Source: Avena insularis (taxonomy: Eukaryota > Streptophyta > Magnoliopsida > Poales > Poaceae). Taken from it: a stretch of 64,000 nucleotides of DNA. This document shows positions 25,121 through 36,008 of this stretch, piece after piece. Position 1 is the first letter of the stretch, and each line of letters opens with the position of its first letter. The notes under the pieces were generated by a model. It ran no database searches. It saw nothing but the letters and a program-made list of their open reading frames with translations, and had not been told where the DNA came from. Both the position numbers and the translations under genes were made by a program. The stretch covers positions 537,772,682 to 537,836,681 of the forward strand of contig CM042684.1 of the NCBI GenBank assembly GCA_023614405.1, in the 5' to 3' direction.

Positions 25121-25629
25121 TCTTAATGTATGAATCTATGACTGTGGCACTACAAATCGGCCAATTGGAGAAATGCCACCAGCCGACACAGGCTCATTAT
25201 GTCCCTGCCATTGGTTCCGTTTGACCTATCTAACTTGCCGTCTGATTGACTCGGTTACTTACATGTGGGTCCCATCACGCCTAGCCGTTGTTCTAACCAT
25301 AGTTCCCATGAGCGGGCCCCGTCACCCGAGCTGTCGACAACCACATCCTAGGTTCGAGGATCCATGCCGACATTATTATGTAATTTCCCATGTTTTGTCG
25401 CTCCAACGCCCCGTTCCGCTTCACTGCTATGAACCCTCCCACCGCCACACTATTCCGCCGTGCACAGCCCCCCACTTCCAAAGCCCTCCTCTCACCCTCT
25501 CTACCGTTCCCTCCCTGACCTCTCTCCTTCCCGCTGTGACTTATCCTGACGTGGTAAGGAGGCTAGAAGCAAAAGGCATGAGCCCAACATTGGTTGCACG
25601 CCTACGAGGGTCGATGTGAAGCGTGTCTG

Positions 25630-26520
25630 ACACGGAGATGGATCTTGCATGGGAGGAGAACACGAAAATGGATCCTGCAAGGATGGAGACCACGGGAGAG
25701 GGCGACAAGGGGGAAGAGGACGCGGGGAACAAAGCTCTGCAGCTTTGGAGCCTGGTGAATGTGTCGTTCGTCCTCCCTGAAGGGTAAGAACTATAATTCC
25801 TTCTTTGGCCTTTTCAATTAATGACTCCAGTCCCGTGATAATAACGAGGATGTGTGTTGATAACCATAGGACATCAGCCACATCCAGATTCCTGCTCAAG
25901 ATTCGGCACGGATGTCAGACTGATACCTTGTTCCATGGTAGAATTGCAGTTAGCGCTGGTTTTGATTATCGACTGATAGTAGATGCCGATGAGCTAACTC
26001 TGCATGACTAGTACACATAATTTGGCAAGTTCCCAATTAGCCAGAACAAGGAATTCGGAATCAGGTACTACTACACAAATTCTCAAAATTTCAGCGACAT
26101 TAGGACCGACGAGGCCATAGCCATGATGTGGGGTAAACATCTGGGGACGAGGATTGTTCTGGTGTCTGCCCACATTATTAATAAAGAGACTAGGGAAGAG
26201 ACTGTTGTCGATGATTTTGGACCATCTATAACACAAACAACTCGACCGACTATAACAGAGCATCCTCCCCTCACGGTACCAAGCGCAACCACCCAACTTC
26301 TCCTTGAGCATGATGCCCTTTCAAGCGAGCACGAAGCCATAGAAATGGGAGAACTAAGGATGATTTTGTGTTTGGAGATGATGATGACGAGAAAGCATAT
26401 CCATATGTGGTTGTTCATCCTGATAGGATGGAAAGTAGGGAATACTTGGTTATGGGACTGATGAGGAAAAGGATGGTGAAGATGCTGAAATGAGGAAAAG
26501 GATGGTGAAGATGCTGAAAT
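25630..26520 (+). pseudogene. Mutator-type transposase, N-terminal fragment
   Basis: An exon-like frame starts at an ATG near 25637 and ends at a donor-like GAAGG|GTAAG near 25785. A second block (IRHGCQTDTLFHGRIAV, then FGKFPISQNKEFGIRYYY, then NFSDIRTDEAIAMMWGKHL) resembles the N-terminal region of plant mudrA-like proteins, followed by a Thr/Pro-rich linker and an acidic stretch (GDDDDEKAYPYVVVHPDRM). Frames change at least twice and stops interrupt the second block near 26010. The catalytic core and zinc knuckle are absent. A perfect 29-bp tandem duplication lies at about 26461-26518. Confidence 0.5.
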
Positions 26521-26539
26521 AAAATGGTTATGGGTTATG

Positions 26540-26915
26540 AGCCCGACCAGGCACGCCCAGACCAATCTGGATCCCAAACGGGCCCAGATCCGGGTCGCGA
26601 GGGTGCGCTGGCCGTGGTCACTCGCTGCTCTACCCCGTCACCAAGTGGTCCGGAAGAGCCACATCCCTCGTTGTATGTATCTGGACCGCCGGAGTTGAGG
26701 TCTCCCCGCATCGCTCTCCACCGAGCTGTAGAGACGATGAGCCACTGCCGCCGGCACGGCGAGAGCCTTGCCGAGTGCATGCCGGTGATGGCAGAGGGAA
26801 AGAGGTTGCGGGAGTAGGGAAGGGAAGAGGGGACTGGCGGCGCGGCCGTCCGCTCCCGGGAGCGGTGTGGTCGCGCGAGAGAGCGTGTATTTCTTTCAGG
26901 AACCGTCCACACTAA
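26540..26915. repeat. Duplicated GC-rich segment, copy 1
   Basis: This segment is closely related to 30541-30830 (shared: GGTGCGCTGGCCG, GGTCACTCGCTGCTCT, CCGTCACCAAGTGGTCCGGA, GATGGCAGAGG). In both places it lies directly upstream of a copy of the membrane-protein gene's promoter. Open frames occur but the two copies disagree in frame towards the end, so coding is not supported. Confidence 0.65.
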
Positions 26916-26929
26916 TAGGCGAGGGACTA

Positions 26930-27368
26930 AAATTCTTGAACACCAGATGGTAAACTCATTCTTAAGGATTTCTATTTTCTATTAGAAAGAAATGGGAAGA
27001 CACTATATAATAACAAATATAAACGTTGTGTGACTAGGTAATATGGCTATTTGTGGTAAAATAAAAAACCTAAGAGATAAATAAAAAATCAGGTGATTAT
27101 TCTTAATTGATAGTGTATACTTTATTACCCAATAAAGAAGATACTACGTAAAAGATATTCGGTCAATTAAGGAGATGCAATCAACCGACGATCGAGATGG
27201 AGAAGAGAAAAAAAGGCAAGTGACGTGACCATAATATCCCGAAATGCCAGCCAAGCTCACGCGTCCCCCCCCCCTCTCCATAAATACCAACGACGAATCC
27301 TGTTAGGGTTCATATAGTACCAATCAAACACAAGAAGATCGATCGACCCTAGCTAGCTATTAGGGTTC
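26930..27368 (+). promoter_or_regulatory. Duplicated promoter region, copy A
   Basis: Shares ordered blocks with 30826-31296, 37315-37377 plus 43290-43345, 46596-46827, 48290-48540 and 49185-49554. Conserved elements include GGTAATATGGCTATTTG, GATATTCGGTCAATTA, CCAGCCAAGCTC, CGCGTCCC, the TATA-like ATAAATA at 27280-27286 and GATCGATCGACCC. The TATA-like site is 89 bp before the ATG. A run of C at about 27267-27274 is specific to this copy. Confidence 0.6.
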
Positions 27369-28041
27369 ATGGAGCCTGCAATTTCTTCCCCTCTGATGAG
27401 CTCGCTGGCGCGGCTAGCGCCGCCTCGTGGTTACTACTACTACTATCTTGGTGTTCCTTTTCCTGTTGGTCTGGGCCACGTATTTCTGCAGGTCAGCCGA
27501 GGGTTTTGCCATCAACGCCATTATCTTGGTATACTACACGGCCATGATCCACCTTGACCTCCTCACAAGGCGCCGGAGCAACCTCGATCAGGTAAATCTT
27601 CTCGAGGTGCCTTAATTTGTTGAATAAACCTTGTGTACTGCTAGCTGTGTGAAATCAGGTAGATCAGGTGTCCTTCTCTTCAGTTTCGTTAGTTATGGAG
27701 GCTACCGGTCTTTGTGGTTAGAAAAGCTCAAGCACCGCAACACATCTGTGTCTCATCTTCTACCTCTAGCTCTAGGTTTGGTTCTCGCTGGGGTTTATAC
27801 TACTGACATGATTTAATTCCTCTTTTGGATGCTTGCAAAGCAGGTGTTTTGGCCGCTGATGTTGGCCGCGACGGGGATTACGTTCATCTCCGTGGCTACG
27901 GCGATCCTCATCTTTCAGCCTGATCGGCGCGACTCGACCGACAATGCCATCTTCTCCTTCTTGTGCTTGGCATTGGCGATCCAGCTTGACCGCCACAACA
28001 TCGGCGATGCAAAATCTCAAGATGGATCGGACCTAGTCTAG
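27369..28041 (+). pseudogene. Four-helix membrane-protein gene, copy A, frameshifted
   Basis: Exon 1 is 27369-27591 and exon 2 is 27844-28041, with the same splice sites as the intact copy at 49555. The first residues MEPAISSPLMSS match, but the following part (from about 27427, LVFLFLLVWATYF, then SAEGFAINAI) is in the +1 frame. The shift coincides with a short (TAC)n run absent from the intact copy. Exon 2 remains open (65 codons: WPLMLAATGIT, FISVATAILIFQPDRRD, then NAIFSFLCLALAIQLD) and ends GSDLV like the others. No ATG opens the correct frame upstream of the first helix, so the full protein cannot be made unless splicing repairs the frame. Confidence 0.75.
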
Positions 28042-28374
28042 CCAAACTATATACTATAGTAAAAACCCTGGTAGAGTACTCTAGGGAATATATAGAGTGT
28101 GTTTGCTTTTCTTGTTTTATTAGTTCTATATATTGGAACGAAGGGAATATGTGAAATATACTAGCCGGGAACATGCATGGTTTAACGAATGTTTGCAAAC
28201 TGACGCTTTCTGTCAGTCAGGTAACGAGATGCATGCACTAATCTTGTTCATCAGATGGGATTAATCTCCTCTCAGTCTCCAGAAGATCACCACATATCAC
28301 CCTGTCAGAACAGCTTAGCTCTGCATAAGTGCGACCTCTTACACACTCGTTTAATTAATATTTGTAAGAAACGA

Positions 28375-28465
28375 CGGCCTCACCCGAATTTGGTGGACAC
28401 GGTGCCAGGAGAGGTCAATGTTAGGTCACAGGCCTATAAAACTCAACGCGATCACACTGGTATCA
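28375..28465. repeat. Segment also present at 47572-47662
   Basis: About 90 bp (CCTCACCCGAATTTGGTGG, ACACGGTGCCA, GAGAGGTCAATGTTAGGTCA, CGCGATCACACTGG) is nearly identical to the segment downstream of copy D. It supports a segmental duplication that included downstream sequence. Confidence 0.75.
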
Positions 28466-28889
28466 GCAAAACGCGGTCGACATGGCTGTCTAGCTGTTCG
28501 GCATGCCCAGAGTAGCCGCGTCAAGGCTTGAGAGACCTCTAGATAGACTTTATTGACCGTTATTTTCATGTTGCTGATGGGGCTAAGTGATGGGCCCTGC
28601 ACGTTAGAAGAAATACCGTTTTCGACAACGCTGGTGGGTCATGTGTTGATTCCTATATGTTGGAAAGGCAAAATATATGTTTGTTTTCATCACCGTTGAC
28701 AGGGCAAAGGAAAGGTCCCACATGTAAGAATGAGTCAAAGAGATGACAATCAAGTAAACCCAATGTAACGGCTACATGCATCAGGTCTGTCCAGGGGCAT
28801 AGACGTCAAGAGCCCATGTCGGCTGGTGGACTTTCTCCAATTAGCCGATTTATAGTGACACCGTACGAATTTATGGGTAGGACGGGGAT

Positions 28890-29345
28890 ACAGTCGTAAT
28901 AAACCCTACAATTTTGGGGGTACTCGTGTACTTATAGACATGTTGTAATTTGGATTGCAAAAAACAAGGTTACATCGTCGTCACTTGCTCATCTCATCGG
29001 CCACCTTAACTGACCTAATATCTTAATTTTAAGTTTCTTAATTGGATATATTACCAATTAATAATAATTACCTGCAATTTTCTTAACCATTGATGTATGT
29101 TGTGTTTGAACTATAACCTGCTCCCTTGGTCCGGACAAGGTTTCTCCGGGAATAAGTGGACTCCCTCCGTCCACTCGACGTTTAGAAATTTTAAGACAAA
29201 TTATGAGATGGAGTAGGAAGTGTATCCTGTTAGCCATGTTGTCTCTCATCTTTAATTATTCCCCTCCAATGAGATAAGTGCATGTATAAAATGAAGAGAC
29301 CATTTGATAAATGTTATTGAGCTTGATTTCTATGAAGCAATTTTC
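28890..29345. other. AT-rich spacer
   Basis: No gene is seen. CTCCCTCCGTCCACTCGACG near 29161 looks like a lone Stowaway-type terminus, but no partner end was found. Confidence 0.4.
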
Positions 29346-29349
29346 CGTA

Positions 29350-29542
29350 CTTCCTCTATTCCGGTTTAAAGGACATATATTGGAAATCATACAATCCCAA
29401 AATACCCCAACATTTTAGGCACATAAACATTTAATTTCAGAAAAAGAGCCTATCAGAGGATTAGTGAGAGTCAAATTATCTCCAATCAGAGGAAACCTAG
29501 GGCCCAGAGATTTCCAATATGTGTCCTTTCTGACGGAGAGAG
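29350..29542. mobile_element. Stowaway-like MITE (TA target site)
   Basis: The element begins CTTCCTCTATTCCGG and ends CTGACGGAGAGAG. The inner arms match over about 40 bp when inverted (GGACATATATTGGAAATC on the left, GATTTCCAATATGTGTCC on the right). TA lies on both sides (29348-29349 and 29543-29544). It is 193 bp with no coding content. Confidence 0.75.
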
Positions 29543-29559
29543 TACTTTAAAGTGCATTG

Positions 29560-30535
29560 GAAAGTTATAAGTGCACTCTTGTGGACAAATTTTGAATCAA
29601 ACGTACACTTATTTGTGGATATAGGTAGTATATGTCTACTGAGGGCATCCTTGGATATGCCCTTAGGGTTGAGAAATTGCCGTGTTGGTTGGCTGAAAAT
29701 ATTGATTTGAAAAATATCGTTAAGTTTGAAAATGGTAAACTCATTCTTCTTAGGATGAGGCATTCGTCTCGCTTTATTTATATACCAACCATAGTACAAC
29801 TAACGACAATGCTAGGACAGCAGCACAACAAGCCAGTCCAAAAGAAGGAAGGAAAGAAAACAGAAACAAGCCAACATCGGGTAGATCGACGAAACAACAA
29901 AATGAATATGATCCGCAGCCGCTATTCCCTCCGGAGTTGTTCCACCCCAATCCCAATGCTCTGAATCGACGTGTATAGGACAACACCTTCAAGAAGGAAC
30001 GCGACGTCGACGATGCTATTGCCAGACTTGTCCTATGCCCCCCTCCCCCCATACGCCGAGGGGTGTGCATAAGAGGTACACCCGACACCCTTCAAGAAGG
30101 AAGGCGGCACCCATAGGTGTCACTGCGTTAGTGTCGGATGAGCCGACAGGGATTTCTTTCAGTTCCAAAAAACCACCATGTTGATTGATCCGTCGTGCTC
30201 TACCAAGCTTCTGCCCACCAACACACGCCATTACGATCTTGCCACCATCATCGTCGTCTCACTATGGTCGTCGATGCTAGGCCAGCTAGGCCGAGAGAGA
30301 AGAAACCACGGGAAACCAGGGTGGCAGCATCGCTGCCTCACGGGAGGAACCGACCTCCACCGTCTTGCGGTAGTAGCTGACCAGAGATAGTAGCAGAGGC
30401 ACACCAGGCCAAAACAGGCCCGGTGAGCCTAGATCGGGCCAGTAAAGCCGTCACCGCCACGCTGCAGCAGGAGTGCAGCCGGCGCCGCCCCCAAGCGCGC
30501 ATAGTATCTTCTCCAACCATCTAGGGGTGTCTTTG
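29560..30535. other. Spacer between duplicated units, no gene supported
   Basis: Open frames of 60-110 codons exist on both strands but none shows a recognisable domain. GGTAAACTCATTCTT at about 29732 recurs at the start of the duplicated promoters (26949, 30831), so part of this spacer derives from the same duplications. Confidence 0.35.
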
Positions 30536-30540
30536 AGCCC

Positions 30541-30830
30541 AAATGGGCCCAGATCTGGGTCGTGAGGGTGCGCTGGCCGCGGTCACTCGCTGCTCTGCCC
30601 CGTCACCAAGTGGTCCGGAAGAGCCACATCCCTTGTTGCATGTATCTGGACTGCCGGACTTGAGGTCTCCCCGCATCACTCTCCACCGAGCCATAGAGAC
30701 AAGGAGCCGCCGCCGCCGACACCGCGAGAGCGTTGTCGGGGCGCACGCCGGTGATGGCAGAGGGGAGGAGGTTTAGGGAGGGGTGAAGGGAAGAGGAGAG
30801 TGGCGGGGCGGTCCTCCGCTCACCACCAGA
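30541..30830. repeat. Duplicated GC-rich segment, copy 2
   Basis: Counterpart of 26540-26915, without the terminal 80 bp. It joins directly to ACCAGATGGTAAACTCATTC, the left edge of the promoter copy. Confidence 0.65.
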
Positions 30831-31296
30831 TGGTAAACTCATTCTTAAGGATTTCTATTTTCATTTTGAAAGAAATGGGAAGACACTATAATAACAAATA
30901 TAAACATTCAGTTCAAAAAAAAAATATAAACATTATATGACTAGGTAATATGGCTATTTGTGGTAAAATTAAAAACCTATAACAGATAAATAAAAAATGC
31001 AGGTGATTATTCTTAATTGATACTAGTACTAGTGTATACCGAATAATGAGGATACTCGTAAAAATAATGAGGATACTCGTAAAGGATATCCGGTCAATTA
31101 AGTCGATGCAATCAACCGACGAGACGGAGAAGAGAAAAAAAGGCAAGTGAAATAGCTATACCATATCCCGGAATGCCAGCCAAGCTCACGCGTCCCTAGC
31201 TCCCTCCTCCATAAATACCAACGAATCCTATTAGGGTCCAAACACAAGAAGATCGATCGACCCTAGCTAGCTAGCTATAAGGGTTATTAACCCAGC

Positions 31297-31647
31297 ATGG
31301 ATCCTGCAACAATTTCTTCTTCCCTACCTTGAGCTCCTCAGGGAGCGCCGGAGCGACCTACTCGATCAGGTACCTACAACTACACACTACATGGATGGAA
31401 GTAAACAATCTTTTTAACTCCTCCCTCTTTAATTTGTGTGCAGGTGATCTGGCCGCTGGAGTTGATCGCTGCCGGGATTACGGTCATCTCCATGGTTACG
31501 ACGTTCCTCATCTTTCAGCCCGATCGGCGCGACTTGTCCCACAATGTCATCTTCTCCTTCTTGTGCTTGGCGCTGGCAATCCAGCTTGACCGCCACAACA
31601 TCGAACGTGAGGATGCAAAATACCAAGATGCATCGAATCTAGTCTAG
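31297..31647 (+). pseudogene. Four-helix membrane-protein gene, copy B, first exon gutted
   Basis: The promoter, start context (CCCAGCATGGA), intron and exon 2 match the intact copy. Exon 1 (31297-31369) has lost about 150 bp between the start and CTTGAGCTCCTCAGG, which removes the first two helices, and the residual frame stops after 11 codons. Exon 2 (31444-31647, 67 codons) is intact: WPLELIAAGITVISM, FLIFQPDRRDL, NVIFSFLCLALAIQLD, ending SNLV. The exon 2 protein resembles copy A here (LCLALAIQLDRHN) rather than the intact copy E. TATA-like ATAAATA is at 31211-31217. Confidence 0.75.
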
Positions 31648-32149
31648 TCAAGTACTAGTAAAAATGATGGCACCAGGAATATGAGTGTGCTTTTTAAGAG
31701 TGTGTGTTTCTTTTTCTTGTTTGTTTTGTTCTATATTGAAACAGAGGGGACCTGTTTTTCCCACATACAACTAGCTAGGGAATATGATGTATCTGATGGT
31801 TTAACGAGCGTGTCTTTGCAAACCGAGTAAACCTTTTCTGCCAGTGAGCGAGATGCACTTATCGTGTTCATCAGATAGGATTGTAACATTCTACTCTCGG
31901 TGTCCAGAAGATCACCCCATGAATGTCTCGCCCCATGAATATCGATGTTATACGAGTGGACTACAACATGAATAATACAAGGTAAAGGTGATAGGGCCAC
32001 CGCACGGCGATACTGAGCAGCAAAGCTCGCAGATCGGTCGTCCGAGGATCTAGGTTCTGGCATCATAGATGTTGTCTAATCCATGAGTTAAATCACTGAC
32101 CGATTCGGAAAACGTCAAGGCGTCGACGGTCGTATCCTATGTGGATAAC

Positions 32150-33440
32150 TTTTAGTCAGGACCGTCGGCGTAAGCCCCGAGCTGGAAAGCCCAGCAACGA
32201 GGCCGTCAGCCCAAATTTTCCATCGGTGTAAGCCCCAAGCTAGGCAGCCCAGCAACGAGGCCATCGGCCCAGGTTTGCTGCCGGCGTATAGGGACGGAGG
32301 GAAGGGGGACGAGCCGGGGCGAGACACACACCCCCCCCCCCCCCCCCTAACGATCCGCTCGCACCGTGAGATCGCTAATTTTCTGTCCTTGGAGGCTACT
32401 TCGCCCCCCTGTCTATGCGTAACACACCTGAAGCGGTCCATAAATTCCCTATTCCAAGCCCATTAAGTAACTATGGATCAAGCCACAAGTCAATAACTAG
32501 ACCCACTAACTAGAAGCCCATTCCAAAGACAAGGAATTATTAAGGGATACACGGGCACGATCAGAACAGATCGTTCGGTTCCTGGCTCTCTGTTGCGTCA
32601 GTGTTCGACGTCTGTTTTCCCTAAACAAAAGTGTTCTAGGCCGCCACCGAGAGCTCCAATCCTGAAGATCCCAGATCGCTCCATAAATTCACAACTGATT
32701 AGAGCATTGGGGAGTCGTTTAAGTGCCTGTTTCATTGTTCTCTATATAGAGCTTCGACTCGTGCCGCCTGCCACGAGAGGACAGCTGGGAGATGCAGATG
32801 CAGATGCGCAACGCTGTCTTAGCTTCTACTCCCTCCGTTTAAAAATATAAAACAATTTAGTTTTATAAAACAAATGTATCTAGATGTATTTTAGTGTATA
32901 GGTTCTCTCCGAATCTATATATAAAAGTTGTCTACATTCATTCATTTCACAAAACTAAAACGTCTTATATTTCTAGACGGAAGGAATAGTTTCTTTGTTC
33001 GCTTCAATTGTATTGCATGGTTTTGAATTTTTGGTGATTGTATTGAGCATCAAATCCAAAGATACAACTGAACCGATTTGAAGATAATTTATCATTACTT
33101 TTCTAGTGAAATTGTTAATTGTTTTTCGCCAAACGAATTTAGCAGTCGTATAGAAGAACATAAAAATATGTTAACTCCATACTAAGAGAAGGTAAGACTT
33201 CGTCCCCCCTATACTGAAATCCTGGCTCCGTCCTTGCCGGCGTAGGACGAGATGGGACGACGACAGCCGTCGGCGAAGACCGGGCCATCAGCGCAAGATC
33301 CGGCTGGTCGTCGGCGTAGGTAGGCGGTCAGCGTAGTGGCTTGCTCGTGACGGACGTCACACTCACGCCAACGGCTTAGCCGTCAGCCCAGGTTTCACAC
33401 CTACGTCGATGACAATGCTGTCAGTGTAGCTCTTTTCCCT
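32150..33440. mobile_element. CACTA-like subterminal repeats, GTCGGCGTA motif
   Basis: Variants of CGTCGGCGTAAG/CATCGGTGTAAG and GCCGTCAGCCCA recur between 32160 and 32285 and again at 33230-33430. One ~60-bp unit is duplicated in tandem (about 32160 and 32222: TAAGCCCC, AGCCCAGCAACGAGGCC). This is the pattern of subterminal repeats of a CACTA-type element, here split by other sequence including a Stowaway MITE. No terminus or transposase is seen. A run of about 19 C lies at 32330-32347. Confidence 0.4.
32829..32986. mobile_element. Stowaway MITE
   Basis: Begins CTCCCTCCGTTTAAAAATAT and ends with the inverse of ATTCCTTCCGTCTAGAAATA. TA flanks both sides (32827-32828 and 32987-32988). At 158 bp with long inverted arms containing AAACTAAAACG/TTTAGTTTT, it is a classic Stowaway. 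Confidence 0.85.
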
Positions 33441-33944
33441 TTTAGCACGTTAATCCTAGAAAAATCATAACTAAATCATTCAAATTCAGTAATATAAAAA
33501 TAATATATCTAAATTTGCAGAAAAATAAGATCTATCTATCTACACTCAAATTACACATTTGTGTTGAATAAAAATTAAGTAAAACATTACATATACCTTC
33601 GTATAACACATTTCAAAAGATATTCATAATAGAAAATGTGGCAGAATACCTCATTAATTCCTACTACGGGGCAACGAGAGTGAATCTTATGATAAAATGG
33701 TCTCATCCTTTGTTTTCCATGTAGGTATGGGCTAAAGAAATAAAAATGAATATAAAAGTCCATTGATCAACCATCATTGGAGGCCGGTCAAAGTGGTAGA
33801 TATATGGGGCCCTGGTCCAGGGTTTCGGTGTAAACCAACCACTAGAGCGTCAGTATACCTCAAAACCTTGCATCTGGCTCTGGCATATGTGTACAAGTGT
33901 GGTGCAATGTTCGTAGAGGAAATATATATGTGGAAGTAAACAAT
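33441..33944. other. AT-rich spacer; contains a relic of the 355-bp repeat
   Basis: No gene is seen. At about 33857-33912 the order CCTCAAAACCTTGCATCTGG, CTCTGGCATATG, GTGTGGTGCAATGTT parallels the tandem unit at 4954-6687 (CCTCAAGGACTTGCATGTGG, CCCTAGCACATG, GTGTGGTGCTATGTT). From 33931 the sequence is intron of the membrane-protein gene copy C. Confidence 0.45.
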
Positions 33945-33955
33945 CTAACTCCTCT

Positions 33956-34535
33956 ACACCTCCGGCCGCCGCCCTCCAGATCCAACCTTCTGGTCCCCCT
34001 CCTCCCCTCCGTCCGGCGGCCACTCCGGCGGATAGAGGAGTGGGGACCCGTCCTCTCCTCGTTTGTTTTCTTGTAGATCTATTTTCTCTTGGTTTTGTCT
34101 CCCTAACGCCATCGGCGAGGTGGAGGAGACAATGGCGTGTTGGAATAAGGTATCTCCGCCCTCTCCCCATCTCGTGGGCGTCCGATTTAGAGTCAATGAA
34201 CGGCTCATGAGGGTTAGCATCGCCAGATCTGTTGATTCTCTTCAGATCTTGGCAATTGGTGTGTCTATTAAGGGGATTTCTTCTGGCTATGGGGGACTAC
34301 AGATCGTCAAGGAGCTTCATCAGCAGTTACTTCTTCCTCTTCGTCTCCAGGACGGATGTGGTCTTCTAGACCCGTTCGGCAAGCGGCAGCGGCGGCGCAC
34401 CGTCGACACGGTCTGGAGGTTGAACACGAAGGGCATCTCGAGGATTTCATTGTAATTTTCGTTTTTCTTGTGGTGCTTTGTATTGTCGTATTTTCCTTTT
34501 AATGCCAGAGGTCCTTTCCGCAAAACAAAAAAAAA
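33956..34535 (+). mobile_element. Poly(A)-tailed retro-insertion inside an intron
   Basis: A 580-bp insert is flanked by CTAACTCCTCT on both sides (33945-33955 and 34536-34546) and ends CAAAACAAAAAAAA. The intact copy's intron carries TTTAACTCCTCTTTTTGGG at the same place, uninterrupted, so this is an insertion with an 11-bp target duplication. The tail and duplication fit LINE-type retrotransposition. The insert begins with a GC-rich leader (CTCCGGCCGCCGCCCTCC) and contains no recognisable protein. It could be a short non-autonomous LINE or a processed transcript. Confidence 0.75.
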
Positions 34536-34558
34536 CTAACTCCTCTTTTTGGGTGCAG

Positions 34559-34760
34559 ATGATCTGGCCACTGGAGTTGATCGTGACCGGGATTACAGTC
34601 ATCTCCATGGTTAAGGCGTTCCTTGTCTTTCAGCCCGATCGGCGCGACTTGTCCTACAATGTCATCTTCTCCTTCTTGTGCGCGGTTTGGCTATCCAGCT
34701 TCACTGCCACCACATAGGACGTAAGTTGCAAAATACCAAGATGCATCGGATCTAGTCTAG
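34559..34760 (+). pseudogene. Four-helix membrane-protein gene, copy C, second exon only
   Basis: After the acceptor GGGTGCAG the frame matches exon 2 of the other copies (WPLELI, GITVISMVKAFLVFQPDRRDL, then NVIFSFLCAVW), then shifts and stops at TAG near 34715. The ancestral stop context (GATCTAGTCTAG) is still at 34751-34760. Exon 1 and the promoter are missing; only the last ~25 bp of the intron precede the retro-insertion. The helix-3 region carries a Lys (VKAF) absent from the others. Confidence 0.75.
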
Positions 34761-36008
34761 TCAATCAGTAAAAACGATGGCACCAGGAATATGAGTGTGC
34801 TTTTTAAGAGTGTGTTTCGTTTTCTTGTTTGTTTTGTTCTATATTGAAACAGAGGGGACATGTTTTTCCACATACAACTAGCTAGGGAATATGATGACTA
34901 TGTTTTCAAACTGAGTAAACCTTTCCTGTTAGGTAGGGAGATGCACTTATCTTGTTCATCAGATAGGATTGTAACAATCTACTCTTAGTGTCCAGCAGAT
35001 CAGCCTATAAATGTCTCGCCCCATGAGTATCGAGCGTACTACAACATGAATAATACAAGGTGATAGGAGCCACCGCACGGCGATACCGAACAACAAAGTT
35101 CACATATCTAGGTTGTGGCATCAGTGAATGGATGTTGCCTGATCCATCAGTTAAAGCACTGACCGATGCAATACACAACATATTGGAGGGTGATGTCGTT
35201 CACGTGTGGCTCCCTGTAGTTTATGTCATGTCCATTCCAAATACTTCCTAACTGCTCTCAGTTAACTGCAGCAATCATACTGTACATTGTTCCACTTTGT
35301 ACAGATGAGAGCATCAGATTATGTCCTGAAGATAAAACAATTGTCCGATGCTATAAAAATGAATTCTTGTTTGAAAACAATTATGTTTTGCATATGTAGA
35401 AATTAGAAAAATATTTCAAGTTAGAAATTTTAATTTATGAGGCTGATATATAATGACACTTACGTCATATGTCGTGGTTACTTCAAATATTCATTTTTCT
35501 TATAATTATTATTCATCATGTTAATTTGCTTAACTGTTGCACTCATTCATACATGTGAAAAATACTTCTTGTTAAACTTTCTCTAAAAAATTAAATGATT
35601 AAAATGCTTCAAAATCATGTCTGTTGAATGATATTTGAAAATATCAAAGCTCAGACACACTTAAACAAAAAATACAAAATCTTAGATGAATACCAGAAAT
35701 GTTCATATAATTTAAAGCAATAATCTCATATTTGATGGCTTCTCTTTTTTTGGAATAGATTAAAAAAGCAAATGCCAAATTTAATGCTAGTAGTATATTT
35801 GTGATTTGTACATTTGATAAAAAACTATCACTAAAATATTAAATGCCTATTTTATTTTATATTGTAGATATCCCTACCTTGGATTAAAAAATAATGTTCA
35901 TAATTAAGTTATCAAAGTAGATTTTGCAACGTGGGTAATAAATATATAAGTTGTCGATATAGATTTTCTACTTTGAAAATGAGCAAATTAATGGTGATAT
36001 CTTAGTTC
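34761..36008. other. Downstream region of copy C, then AT-rich sequence
   Basis: 34740-35310 is closely similar to 50070-50673 downstream of the intact copy E, and includes the empty target site of the MITE at 50674. From 35330 the sequence is very AT-rich with no gene, no inverted repeat and no known terminus seen. Confidence 0.5.

Larger units (their letters stand above)
25126..28886. mobile_element. Mutator-like element with long degenerate inverted termini
   Basis: About 100 bp at the left (25126-25215) is inverted at the right (about 28795-28886): shared blocks include AAATCGG, CCAATTGGAGAAA/CTAATTGGAGAAA, CCACCAGCCGACA and GGGCTC. Weaker similarity (TTACATGTGGG, then GGGCCC) carries on inward for some 200 bp. 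Long termini and the Mutator-type transposase fragment inside point to a MULE of 3.7 kb. The interval also contains the first copy of the small membrane-protein gene. Exact ends and the 9-bp target duplication are not visible to me, so two independent insertions of related ends remain possible. Confidence 0.5.

Noticed and set aside
26524..26912. 97- and 125-codon frames in the GC-rich duplicated segment
   Set aside because: The second copy at 30541 keeps neither frame to the end and no domain is visible; treated as a repeat.
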